Of a stretch of DNA of 64,000 nucleotides, positions 36,939 to 44,697 are shown in pieces. Every line of letters starts with the position of its first letter. The stretch's first letter is position 1. Source of the stretch: Bacillota bacterium (GTDB lineage Bacteria > Bacillota > Bacilli > Desulfuribacillales > Desulfuribacillaceae); assembly GCA_023388635.1 (NCBI GenBank), contig JAEWFW010000020.1, positions 1 through 64,000 of the forward strand, given 5' to 3'. The notes under the pieces were generated by a model. That model was given only the letters and a program-made list of their open reading frames with translations, ran no database searches and had not been told where the DNA came from. The position numbers and the translations under genes were made by a program.

Positions 36939-38294
36939 CTATGCTTCGGCAGCAGTCGCATGCTCGTCCTCTGCATGATCGAGATCTTTAGGCAAGACGA
37001 GATTTAAGATAACACCGACGATCGTCGCAAGTGCCATGCCGTGAAGCTCAAATTGACCGAAATGAACGACAGCATTTCCCACTCCAAGCACCATAATGAC
37101 GCTGGAAATGATCAAATTTCTCTTCTGACCGTAATTGATCCCACTGTCGACAAGCGTACGCAAGCCGGACGATGCGATAATTCCGAACAGCAAAATACTG
37201 ACTCCACCCATAACCGGTGTAGGAATACTGCTAATCAAAGCTGAAATCTTTCCAATAAACGCCATCAAGACAGCCATCACTGCCGCACCTGCAATGACAA
37301 ACACACTGAATACGCGTGTAATCGCTAACACTCCAATATTTTCGCCGTATGTCGTCGTTGGCGGTCCACCCACAAGCGATGCAAAAATCGTCGCCACGCC
37401 GTCACCGAATAATGAGCGGTGCAAGCCCGGTTTCTTGATTAAATCCTTATCCGTCACTTTTCCTATAATAATAACATGTCCCAAATGCTCTGTAATCGTC
37501 ACCAATGCCACAGGCACAATCACCCACAAAGCAAGGGTGTTAGGAATAGGATGCGTAAATTCCGGAATACTGAACCAAGGCGCATCAATGACAGCCTGAA
37601 AATTGACCATTTTCAAGAATATGGCAGCAACATAGCCGGAGATAATTCCCCATAAAATTGGTATGATAGCGAAAAATCCTTTAAAGAATGCATTGGCTAT
37701 GATCGCCACAAATAGAGCGATTAACGCCACTAAAATGCTGGAACTGCTGTATACTTTTACATCGACTGTCGATTCATGAACAGCTTGTACTTGACCAGGC
37801 AAAGCACTGAATTCTTCGATTGTCGCCGGTTTATCTACCGTAATCACAGCTGTTGTCGCCATATCGACAGCTGTCCCAGCCAGACCAAGTCCGATGACGA
37901 TGATAACGGAACCGATAACAACAGGCGGTAACAGCTTATGAACCCACTCGACACCAAATTTTTTCATAATCGCGGAACAAATAAAGTACACGACCCCGAC
38001 CATCATGACGCCAAACATCGCTTCTCCCGGTCCCTTGGCAGTAGAGACGGCGATCAATGGAGCGATAAAGGCAAAGGATGAGCCCAAATATCCGGGAATT
38101 TGCCCTTTCGTAATAAAGATGTACAATAAAGTTCCCACTCCGCTTGTCAATAAAGCGACAGATGGATTCAACCCAGTTAAAAACGGTACTAAAACAGTCG
38201 CCCCAAACATCGCAAATAGATGTTGTAAACTTAACGGCAACATTTGCAAAAGCGGTAATCTTTCGTTAATTCCAATCGTTCTCTGCTTTGCCAT
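36939..38294 (-). CDS. uraA: Uracil permease, nucleobase:cation symporter-2 family
   Basis: A 451-residue membrane protein with about 12-14 helices and NCS2 motifs (the LQHLFAMFGATVLVP opening, TTYGENIGVLAITR and the C-terminal GG-rich transport region). It imports uracil with protons. The start is the ATG after TGGAGGAATTG; the open frame extends 39 codons further into a structured repeat that is unlikely to be translated. Second gene of the pyr operon, as pyrP is in Bacillus. Confidence 0.94.
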   Translation of the reverse strand: MAKQRTIGINERLPLLQMLPLSLQHLFAMFGATVLVPFLTGLNPSVALLTSGVGTLLYIFITKGQIPGYLGSSFAFIAPLIAVSTAKGPGEAMFGVMMVGVVYFICSAIMKKFGVEWVHKLLPPVVIGSVIIVIGLGLAGTAVDMATTAVITVDKPATIEEFSALPGQVQAVHESTVDVKVYSSSSILVALIALFVAIIANAFFKGFFAIIPILWGIISGYVAAIFLKMVNFQAVIDAPWFSIPEFTHPIPNTLALWVIVPVALVTITEHLGHVIIIGKVTDKDLIKKPGLHRSLFGDGVATIFASLVGGPPTTTYGENIGVLAITRVFSVFVIAGAAVMAVLMAFIGKISALISSIPTPVMGGVSILLFGIIASSGLRTLVDSGINYGQKRNLIISSVIMVLGVGNAVVHFGQFELHGMALATIVGVILNLVLPKDLDHAEDEHATAAEA

Positions 38295-38344
38295 TGACAA
38301 TTCCTCCATTAAATTAAAATCTGTTACTCTGATCGACGATGCTT

Positions 38345-38422
38345 CACTTACCCGATGACAAGTCCCTGGATAAGTGTGACTAGGATTCAGAGGAATACCT
38401 CTCTGAATCAAGTCTTACTTTA
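38345..38422 (-). repeat. Structured intergenic repeat, copy A (short form)
   Basis: Read on the minus strand it has two hairpins. The first is GACT-GATTCAGAG/CTCTGAATC-AGTC. The second is CACTTATCC/GGGTAAGTG enclosing AGG-GAC-TT-GTC-AUC. The outer parts match copy B at 53306 nearly base for base, while the first stem differs by compensated changes and the inner part of the second is deleted symmetrically. It begins in the pyrR stop codon and ends 50 bases before uraA, so it would be transcribed as the uraA leader. Confidence 0.75.
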
Positions 38423-38962
38423 TTGATTGAGTACAATAACGACTCGGTCTTGCCCGTCCGTTTCCGTAAGCATCACAGAAACTTCCTCCATTTTTGAAGT
38501 CGGTGCGTTTTTGCCCACATAATCGGCGCGAATCGGCAGTTCACGATGTCCCCGGTCAACCAAAACGGCTAATTGGATACTCCTCGGTCTTCCGAAATCG
38601 ACGAGCGCATCCAGTGCCGCTCTCGCCGTCCTGCCTGTAAACAGAACGTCGTCGACCAATACAACATGCTTGTCCACGATGTCAAAATCCAAGAAGTTTT
38701 CGGTCGTTCCCTGTTTATGCTGCTCATCCAAATCGTCGCGGTAACTGGTAATGTCGATTTCACCGATATTTACTTGGGTATTCTCAATCTCAGCGATCTT
38801 AGTTGCCAGACGCTGTGCCAGATAAACGCCACGTGTCTTAACTCCGATCAGCACCGTATCGTCAACGCCTTTGTTTTTTTCAATGATCTCATGGGCAATT
38901 CTTGTCAGTGCGCGCCCTAAGGCTTTCTCATCGAGTATTTGGGCTTTTTCAATCAATGTCAT
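38420..38962 (-). CDS. pyrR: PyrR bifunctional regulator / uracil phosphoribosyltransferase
   Basis: A 180-residue RNA-binding attenuator protein that senses UMP. The PRPP motif VVLVDDVLFTGRTARAALD and the RADYVGKNAPTS segment are typical. The ATG follows GAGAGGAGG. An upstream ATG at 39043 lies inside the leader terminator and was rejected. First gene of the operon, with a full PyrR attenuator ahead of it. Its stop codon is also the first bases of repeat copy A. Confidence 0.96.
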   Translation of the reverse strand: MTLIEKAQILDEKALGRALTRIAHEIIEKNKGVDDTVLIGVKTRGVYLAQRLATKIAEIENTQVNIGEIDITSYRDDLDEQHKQGTTENFLDFDIVDKHVVLVDDVLFTGRTARAALDALVDFGRPRSIQLAVLVDRGHRELPIRADYVGKNAPTSKMEEVSVMLTETDGQDRVVIVLNQ

Positions 38963-38992
38963 CGTCCTCCTCTCCCTTGCAAGTTCTAAAAG

Positions 38993-39134
38993 CAAAAAAA
39001 CTCCCCAGCCCAAAGCTGAAAGGAGTTGTGTACAATACAACATGGATATTTATGTAAACGCCAGACCCACTCATAGATCTGTCATTCGATAAAATCATCC
39101 ATTATGTTACGTTCCTTGCCAGCCTCACGGGACT
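38993..39134 (-). promoter_or_regulatory. PyrR-controlled attenuator of the pyr operon
   Basis: The minus strand carries AGTCCCGTGAGGCT (39121-39134), an exact match to the PyrR binding loop ARUCCNGNGAGGYU, inside an anti-antiterminator hairpin. About 95 bases later a terminator (ACTCC...CAGC with GCTG...GGAGT, T7) ends at 38993, just before pyrR. UMP-bound PyrR would favour termination. Confidence 0.93.
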
Positions 39135-39164
39135 GATTTTAAAGGACTATTTTCAATTGTAATT

Positions 39165-39193
39165 ATCATAATATTTGTCATCCTGTTTGTCAA
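39165..39193 (-). promoter_or_regulatory. pyr operon promoter
   Basis: TTGACA (39188-39193) and TATGAT (39165-39170) are separated by exactly 17 bases on the minus strand, a strong housekeeping promoter about 30 bases upstream of the PyrR loop. Confidence 0.85.
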
Positions 39194-39250
39194 TCAATTA
39201 TTTTTTGTTCCTTTAATAAATAGGAACGATTTTCAATTGCACCATACTTT

Positions 39251-39280
39251 TTGCTTCTCGCCTTCATTGATTTATATAAT
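39251..39280 (+). promoter_or_regulatory. doxX promoter
   Basis: TTGCTT (39251-39256), an 18-base spacer and TATAAT (39275-39280) lie 54 bases before the start of the DoxX-family gene. Confidence 0.6.
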
Positions 39281-39333
39281 ACGTGTAACAAGGAAATACT
39301 AGTAGTAAAAAATGAAATGAAGGAGTGAGTGAA

Positions 39334-39828
39334 ATGTTCATTAATTTTCTGAGAACGAACAAAATCGCTATGTGGTTGCTGACAATTCTACGTGTTTATG
39401 TAGGTTATACTTGGTTGACAGCCGGTTGGCACAAAATCGTTGGAGGTTTTGATGCTTCTGGATTTCTTAAAGGTGCGATTGCCAAAAGTACAGGTGAAAA
39501 TCCTGCTGTTCAAGGCTGGTGGGCATCTTTTCTCGAAAATGTGGCGCTCCCTGGCGTAAACTTCTTTAACATTGCGGTTTCCTTCGGAGAGTTTTTAGTC
39601 GGTCTAGGTCTTATTTTAGGCGCTTTTACTACTTTTGCCACTTTAATGGCAGTTCTAATGAATATGTCATATCTCCTATCAGGAACTGTCAGCGTGAACG
39701 CACAATTACTCTTGATGGAATTCATTATTCTCGCTGCTGGAGCTAATGCCGGTAGAATCGGTTTAGACTATTACATCCTTCCTTATATCAGAAAGTTGTT
39801 TGGCTGGAAAGATCCCATAACTTCTTAA
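39334..39828 (+). CDS. DoxX-family membrane protein
   Basis: A 164-residue protein with four predicted helices and DoxX-type features (LRVYVGYTWLTAGWHKI near the N-terminus, then SFGEFLVGLGLILGAFT). Family members are small membrane subunits linked to quinone or thiol oxidation and oxidative stress in some bacteria, but the exact role here is unknown. The ATG after AAGGAG was chosen. It is divergent from the pyr operon with its own promoter. Confidence 0.85.
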   Translation: MFINFLRTNKIAMWLLTILRVYVGYTWLTAGWHKIVGGFDASGFLKGAIAKSTGENPAVQGWWASFLENVALPGVNFFNIAVSFGEFLVGLGLILGAFTTFATLMAVLMNMSYLLSGTVSVNAQLLLMEFIILAAGANAGRIGLDYYILPYIRKLFGWKDPITS

Positions 39829-39943
39829 CTTACAACGAGGTGAGAAAACTCACAGTTGATTCTGTATTTTGTCACAAATGAATTTTGCAAATTGTGTTAC
39901 ACTAACGATAGTAACGAATCTTGTAATTAATAAGGGGATGTTA

Positions 39944-40078
39944 ATGATGGCGGATGACAAGAAAATTTGTACTGTTTGCAAAGAAAATGAAGACAAGCGT
40001 ATTTTGCTTCATGCTGTTGTAGAAGGCAAAGAAGACTATGTATGCGTAAAATGCTTGCCGATCTTGATTCACGGATAA
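39944..40078 (+). CDS. Small zinc-ribbon-like protein, 44 residues
   Basis: Two CxxC pairs (CTVC and CVKC) separated by about 23 residues suggest a single zinc-binding ribbon. The ATG follows AAGGGGATG, and a second ATG immediately follows. A clear terminator comes 35 bases after the stop. No specific family name can be given, but proteins of this type are common in sporulating Firmicutes. Lies 115 bases after the doxX-like gene. Confidence 0.7.
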   Translation: MMADDKKICTVCKENEDKRILLHAVVEGKEDYVCVKCLPILIHG

Positions 40079-40113
40079 GCAAAATTGCTATCTGAATATG
40101 TTTTTCAAAATTA

Positions 40114-40150
40114 AAGAAGCGTAGCCCTTTGGGATTGCGCTTCTTTTTCT
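40114..40150 (+). terminator. Terminator after the zinc-ribbon gene
   Basis: AAGAAGCG/CGCTTCTT stem followed by TTTTCTTTATT on the plus strand. Confidence 0.85.
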
Positions 40151-40192
40151 TTATTCATGACAAGACAATTCCTTTATTTATCTAACGATTTG

Positions 40193-40570
40193 TCAGTGGC
40201 GATCTTTACTGAGAACGAAATGGAAAAATTCTTCCCGTTGCCCTTGGTCGTCTTTTTCAAATTGAGAAATCGGCAACACGACCAAGTCATATGGGTAAGC
40301 AAAACTGCTTATAGTTGTTGTCTCATCTGCCGGTTCATATATTTTATAGTGAATATGACATTCATGGCGGTCAATCTGTTCAATTTTGTCGATTTCCACA
40401 TGATGACCACCCGTCGTTTTCTCTCCGCCCGAAACCAAAATATAGAGATGGTCCTGCAATTTTTTTACCATTTGCTGATGCTTACCTTTTGCTCCCTCAT
40501 ACCACTCTTGAATTTCCGGCGGAGCTGATTCAACTTTTTTTCGTTCGTAATGTAGGCTTTTCATTACCAT
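40193..40570 (-). CDS. PrcB-like C-terminal domain protein
   Basis: A 125-residue soluble protein. The segment YILVSGGEKTTGGHHVEIDKIE followed by a CHIHYKIYEP strand resembles the PrcB C-terminal domain, found in small Firmicute proteins of unknown role. No signal peptide is seen. The ATG after CAGGAGATG was chosen, the second of three close candidates. It is convergent with the zinc-ribbon gene and has no obvious functional partner. Confidence 0.65.
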   Translation of the reverse strand: MVMKSLHYERKKVESAPPEIQEWYEGAKGKHQQMVKKLQDHLYILVSGGEKTTGGHHVEIDKIEQIDRHECHIHYKIYEPADETTTISSFAYPYDLVVLPISQFEKDDQGQREEFFHFVLSKDRH

Positions 40571-40618
40571 GAAACCCATCTCCTGTTTTTTTATTATATA
40601 CAGTATATGATAGCCTAT

Positions 40619-40663
40619 AAAAAAAGTTCTTGCTACGTGACTAACTTAACGTTGCAAGAACTT
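40619..40663 (-). terminator. Terminator overlapping the 3' end of rluD
   Basis: AGTTCTTGC-ACGT pairs with ACGT-GCAAGAACT on the minus strand and is followed by T7. The 5' arm is coding sequence of rluD and the stop codon lies in the loop. Confidence 0.9.
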
Positions 40664-41603
40664 GCTGAAAATCTTCCGGAATATCCGATGTGAAAAACAG
40701 TCTTTCGCCTGTCCGTGGATGGATAAAACCTAACTCCTTAGCGTGCAATGCCTGACCTGCCAATGGGACAGTCTTACGCGGTCCGTAATCGGGATCGCCG
40801 GCGACAGGATGCTTTATATACGCCATATGTACACGAATTTGATGGGTACGACCCGTCTCCAAGCGCAGCTCAACTAAACTGTGATCAGTGAAATACTGTA
40901 TAACTTTAAAATGTGTCACTGCGTGCTTGCCGTTGGCGACATCGACAGCCATCTTCTTGCGCTGCGTTTGGTGCCGCCCGAGCGGCGCTATGATCGTCCC
41001 CTCTTGATTCGGTACTAAACCGTGAACGAGAGCGACGTATTTACGGATAATCGAATGCTCTTTAAACTGCTCTGCCAAGTGCTGATGCGTCAGATCATTT
41101 TTCGCGACGACGAGTAATCCCGTCGTATCTTTATCAATCCGATGGACGATACCTGGGCGCATCTTTCCGTTGATCCCCGATAAATCACGGCAATGGAACA
41201 GCAACGCATTGACCAGTGTTCCCGAATAATGACCTTGGGCTGGATGTACGACCATGCCGCGTGGTTTATTGACGACGACGAGATCGCCGTCCTCGTACAC
41301 GATATCTAAAGAAATATTCTCCGGTTGGATATTGACTTCTTCCGCCTCGGGGTATGCAAGTGTAACACAATCGCCGACCCGCAATTTGTAATTGGCTTTG
41401 ACCGGTTGCTGATTCACCGTTATATTTTCACTTTGTATATATAATTGAATCTGTGAGCGTGAGAGCTCCGGCAGCTCGCTAGACAACCATTTGTCGATCC
41501 GCTCCCCTGCCTGTTGTGACTCTATACTGTAGGTCACTATATGTTCCGATGTCTCCGATGCGATTGCAACATCGTCGTCATCTAAAACCGAATTTTCGTT
41601 CAT
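40641..41603 (-). CDS. rluD: Large-subunit pseudouridine synthase, RluD family
   Basis: About 320 residues with an N-terminal S4 RNA-binding domain (RIDKWLSSELPELSRSQIQ) and the catalytic HRIDKDTTG motif, whose Asp attacks uridine in 23S rRNA. The ATG overlaps the lspA stop (TGATGA) and follows AAGGGAG. The lspA-rluD order is conserved in Firmicutes. An earlier in-frame start inside lspA was rejected. Confidence 0.94.
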   Translation of the reverse strand: MNENSVLDDDDVAIASETSEHIVTYSIESQQAGERIDKWLSSELPELSRSQIQLYIQSENITVNQQPVKANYKLRVGDCVTLAYPEAEEVNIQPENISLDIVYEDGDLVVVNKPRGMVVHPAQGHYSGTLVNALLFHCRDLSGINGKMRPGIVHRIDKDTTGLLVVAKNDLTHQHLAEQFKEHSIIRKYVALVHGLVPNQEGTIIAPLGRHQTQRKKMAVDVANGKHAVTHFKVIQYFTDHSLVELRLETGRTHQIRVHMAYIKHPVAGDPDYGPRKTVPLAGQALHAKELGFIHPRTGERLFFTSDIPEDFQQVLATLS

Positions 41604-42082
41604 CAAATAGTCTCCCTTGCCTGCTTTTCCGCGCGATATGACAAAAATGTATCTAACAACAGCAAAGCAACACCACACGAAATTGCCGCATCCGCCACAT
41701 TAAAAATTGCAAAATTAATCAAACGAAAATCAAAAAAATCGATGACCGATCCGAGAAATAACCGGTCAATAAAATTGCCGACGGCTCCTCCCAGTACAAA
41801 CGCCAAACCACCCAAGAACAGTCTCTTATCACGATGCCCTTCATATTTATAGATGATATAAATAATCGCCGCAAGCACGATTACTGTTGTAGCTATGAAA
41901 AACCACCGCTGCCCTTGCAAAATTCCGAAAGCAGCCCCTGCGTTACGATGGGATGTCAAATGAAATACTCCCTCCCAAAGCGGTACTGTTGAAATATTTC
42001 TCCCATCAATATAGTTTACGATTGCCAATTTCGACAATTGATCGATAATGACAATAATAACAGCAATAATATAGTACGGCAC
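41603..42082 (-). CDS. lspA: Lipoprotein signal peptidase
   Basis: A 159-residue aspartic protease with four membrane helices, cutting lipoprotein signal peptides such as that of the deacetylase at 25537. The catalytic motifs NAGAAFGI and GGAVGNFIDR...VIDFFDF contain both aspartates. It overlaps rluD by one base. Confidence 0.95.
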   Translation of the reverse strand: MPYYIIAVIIVIIDQLSKLAIVNYIDGRNISTVPLWEGVFHLTSHRNAGAAFGILQGQRWFFIATTVIVLAAIIYIIYKYEGHRDKRLFLGGLAFVLGGAVGNFIDRLFLGSVIDFFDFRLINFAIFNVADAAISCGVALLLLDTFLSYRAEKQARETI

Positions 42083-42098
42083 AATGAACCTCCAGTCG

Positions 42099-42440
42099 TT
42101 ATGGTCTTCTTTTCTCCATATATTGTATATTCAACAAGCGGTAAATTGCCACCGCCGTTACCCAACCTGCTAAAACAGACCATGCGCCACTCGTAAAACT
42201 ATGTAGCAAAATATAAACCAGCAATGGTGTTATATACGTAAACATGCTGTCATGAAGCAAAAACTTCCATGCAGGTTGGTGTCGATCTTTGTCGATGAAA
42301 AACACTCCAAATCCGACAGCAAAAGGGATAATCAGCCAGAATAGGTACCAACCCCAATGTCCAATATGATATGCATACGTTAAAAATACAAACATACCAA
42401 TCACGGCGTGTTCCAGACGGATCAACAAATTTTTGTTCAA
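42099..42440 (-). CDS. Small membrane protein, possibly DUF4260
   Basis: A 113-residue protein with about four hydrophobic segments. Its N-terminal RLEHAVIGMFVFLTYAY is reminiscent of the DUF4260 family, a tentative match. The start is TTG with GGAGGGAG upstream. It lies 16 bases before lspA and is probably in the same operon. No function is known. Confidence 0.6.
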   Translation of the reverse strand: MNKNLLIRLEHAVIGMFVFLTYAYHIGHWGWYLFWLIIPFAVGFGVFFIDKDRHQPAWKFLLHDSMFTYITPLLVYILLHSFTSGAWSVLAGWVTAVAIYRLLNIQYMEKRRP

Positions 42441-42536
42441 ATATTCTCCCTCCCCTTATCTACTTAACAACCTTCGTATTCATAGAATAACATAAGCAGC
42501 CCGACGCAACAACTTTTTCTGACAAAATTCGAGTTT

Positions 42537-43256
42537 TTACTCTTCGGATTCCTGGCGCAAATAATTCAAATACGCGTATTGCTCAATTACGTCTCGCTGA
42601 TCTATGTCTTCGTCGACAGCGCCTTCATAGTAATCGTAATTCTGTTCTCCGACGTTATCTGTATGCGTCAAATCTTCGACATCGTCTACATAAATTTGAT
42701 CGTATTCTATATGACAGTGCTCTATGTTATCTCCACGTTTCATATAAGTGGAATTGTAATCCGTTTCTCCATTCATCATCGAGATGTCGTTCGATGTACC
42801 GTAGCGCTCAACATCATTCCAGCTTTCCTCACTCAAAAATCCGGGATATAAAACTTCTTCTTCAATCGGTCTGCTGTGAGCCACATCATGATCTTCTGTT
42901 TGTTGACTGCATTCCAGGCAATATACGCTTTCCGGCATTGCTTCCAATCTGTCATCGGGAATCATTTGACCACACCTTTCACATTTTCCATAGGTTCCTT
43001 CATGTATTTTTTTTAACGCCGTATCAATCTGTTCCACATGCTTATGCGACAGCTTGTACAACGCCATGTCTTTACTGCGTTCGAAAAGCTCCGATCCAAG
43101 ATCCGCAGGATGGTTGTCATATCCACTCAATTCTCCGGTCGAATCATTAAAACTTCTCTCTAGTCCAAAATCATCAGTTTCCTGCAATTGCTCCGTAATC
43201 TGTCGTTTCATATCTTGCAACTGTTGTCTGCGCTTCATCAATATCGTTTTATCCAT
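42537..43256 (-). CDS. yteA: YteA-family sporulation protein, DksA/TraR zinc finger
   Basis: A 239-residue protein. A helical N-terminus leads to a DksA-type zinc finger with Cys92, Cys95, Cys113 and Cys116. The C-terminal half is acidic and rich in Asp, Glu and Tyr, as in YteA proteins of spore-formers. Whether it binds RNA polymerase is untested for this family. It starts three bases after the lytH-like peptidase gene ends, so the two are probably co-expressed. Confidence 0.85.
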   Translation of the reverse strand: MDKTILMKRRQQLQDMKRQITEQLQETDDFGLERSFNDSTGELSGYDNHPADLGSELFERSKDMALYKLSHKHVEQIDTALKKIHEGTYGKCERCGQMIPDDRLEAMPESVYCLECSQQTEDHDVAHSRPIEEEVLYPGFLSEESWNDVERYGTSNDISMMNGETDYNSTYMKRGDNIEHCHIEYDQIYVDDVEDLTHTDNVGEQNYDYYEGAVDEDIDQRDVIEQYAYLNYLRQESEE

Positions 43257-43259
43257 ATT

Positions 43260-44234
43260 TTATCTCACCTTTGCTTGTTTATCTTTCTTTTCCCAACGGG
43301 ATAAACTCGGTGTGGGATCGAATGCCCACTCATTTTTTCCAGTGTCCTTATACATGCCATAATGAAGATGTGGCGGGAATTTACCGGTCGTTCCCTCCGG
43401 TCCATACCCGGAATTACCGACAAAACCGATAATCTCCCCTGGGCGTACCAATGCCCCTTCTTCCAGACCTTTGGCGTATCCACTCAAATGCGCGTAATAA
43501 TGATACACATTATTGACATCACGTATCCCTAGACGCCAGCCCCCATAACGATTCCAGCCTTTAATTTCTACAATGCCATAACTCGTACTTTGCACAGGTA
43601 TCCAAGCCGCCGCAAAAATATCGGTACCCTCATGACTTCTCGCACCACCGAAGGAGCGACCGGCTCCCCACGTACTCCTATAGCTATAATTATTATGGAT
43701 CGGGATGGGGAACGCCGTCTCCGACAGCTCTATATTGCCAAAAAACTTGTAAATCGCCGCAATCTGGGCAATTCGATCTTGGGACGTTTCGTAGCTATAC
43801 AATTGGGCAAATGCGGCAATGTATTCCTGCTCGGAAATCCCCGTCGATGACAGCCATTGAGCAATCGAATATACACTGTCATAAAAGTTTCCTTGGTCGG
43901 CGACTCCATCTCCGTCTCCATCCTTGCCGATTCCACCATAAAATTGATTGAAAAAAGAAATCGTCTCATACTCCGGTAACATCCCCATGCCGCCCCAGTA
44001 TTTTTGATGGACGGTCATTGGCAGTTCGCCTTCTTTTACTTTATTGAGATTTTTATCGTACTGGTAACACGCTGCTATGACATACCACGGCACACCGGTA
44101 ATTGTTTCCGTCGCACGGAAGAATAATTCCTGCTCCGCTTTGTCCGGTAGTGATGCCTCTGCCATCGTCGGATGCACAAACAGCAGACAAAAGGCAACGG
44201 TCAAACACGACAAGCGTTTGAATTTTCCTAGCAA
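43260..44234 (-). CDS. Secreted M23 peptidase, LytH-like
   Basis: A 324-residue exported zinc peptidase. The signal peptide ends near residue 26 (MAEAS). The middle part matches the helical region of LytH, and the C-terminal domain holds HEGTDIF and HLHYGM metal motifs. LytH trims cortex side chains to single L-alanine during sporulation, and the neighbouring yteA-type gene supports a sporulation role (inference). The start is TTG after AAGGGTGG. Different from the M23 protein at 20767 in its N-terminal half. Confidence 0.85.
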   Translation of the reverse strand: MLGKFKRLSCLTVAFCLLFVHPTMAEASLPDKAEQELFFRATETITGVPWYVIAACYQYDKNLNKVKEGELPMTVHQKYWGGMGMLPEYETISFFNQFYGGIGKDGDGDGVADQGNFYDSVYSIAQWLSSTGISEQEYIAAFAQLYSYETSQDRIAQIAAIYKFFGNIELSETAFPIPIHNNYSYRSTWGAGRSFGGARSHEGTDIFAAAWIPVQSTSYGIVEIKGWNRYGGWRLGIRDVNNVYHYYAHLSGYAKGLEEGALVRPGEIIGFVGNSGYGPEGTTGKFPPHLHYGMYKDTGKNEWAFDPTPSLSRWEKKDKQAKVR

Positions 44235-44374
44235 ATAAACCCACCCTTTTCAAAAATAATTTCGCCTATGTTTATTTTTTCACTCTTTTTACAAATAATA
44301 AGCATATCCAGAAGATTATCAGAGGAAAATTTTATCAGCGCGTGATATAATGTTCGAAAGAGGAGGTAATGCAT

Positions 44375-44692
44375 ATGCAAAATTGGATTGAAAAAGGCTT
44401 TCTTATGGGATTAGGTGTGTTATCGATGACGAAAGATAAAGCAGAACAAATGAAGGAACAACTGATCAGCCAAGGAGAATTAGGTCGTAACGAAGCAGAA
44501 GAATTTTTTGCTAAATTGGTAAAAAAAGGTGAGGAAGAAAAGGATTCCTTGGAATCATTCGTCCAAGAAAAAGTTCAAAAAATTCTCAAGGAAGCAGATA
44601 TCGTCACAAAAGAAGAATACGAACAATTGGCAAAGCGTGTCGAGCAATTAGAAAGCCAATTAGCGGCACAGACAGAAAATAAAGAGAACTAA
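44375..44692 (+). CDS. Phasin-like coiled-coil protein
   Basis: A 105-residue helical protein with a hydrophobic N-terminus (NWIEKGFLMGLGVLSMTKDK) and a long charged coiled coil to its end. It resembles the short phasin/PhaF-like proteins that are frequently encoded next to UbiB-family kinases, as here. It may mediate membrane or granule association, though its function is unproven. The ATG with GAGGAGGT eight bases upstream was chosen over one six bases earlier. Confidence 0.75.
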   Translation: MQNWIEKGFLMGLGVLSMTKDKAEQMKEQLISQGELGRNEAEEFFAKLVKKGEEEKDSLESFVQEKVQKILKEADIVTKEEYEQLAKRVEQLESQLAAQTENKEN

Positions 44693-44697
44693 TCGGC

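Noticed and set aside
38360..38375. Second PyrR binding loop ahead of uraA (UCCAGGGA)
   Set aside because: It matches only the core UCCNGNGA and not the flanking GGYU, and the same bases occur in copy B upstream of ylmC, so it belongs to the repeat rather than being a PyrR site.
38295..38411. 39-codon N-terminal extension of UraA
   Set aside because: It would translate through repeat copy A; the ATG at 38294 follows TGGAGGAATTG and matches the usual start of the family.
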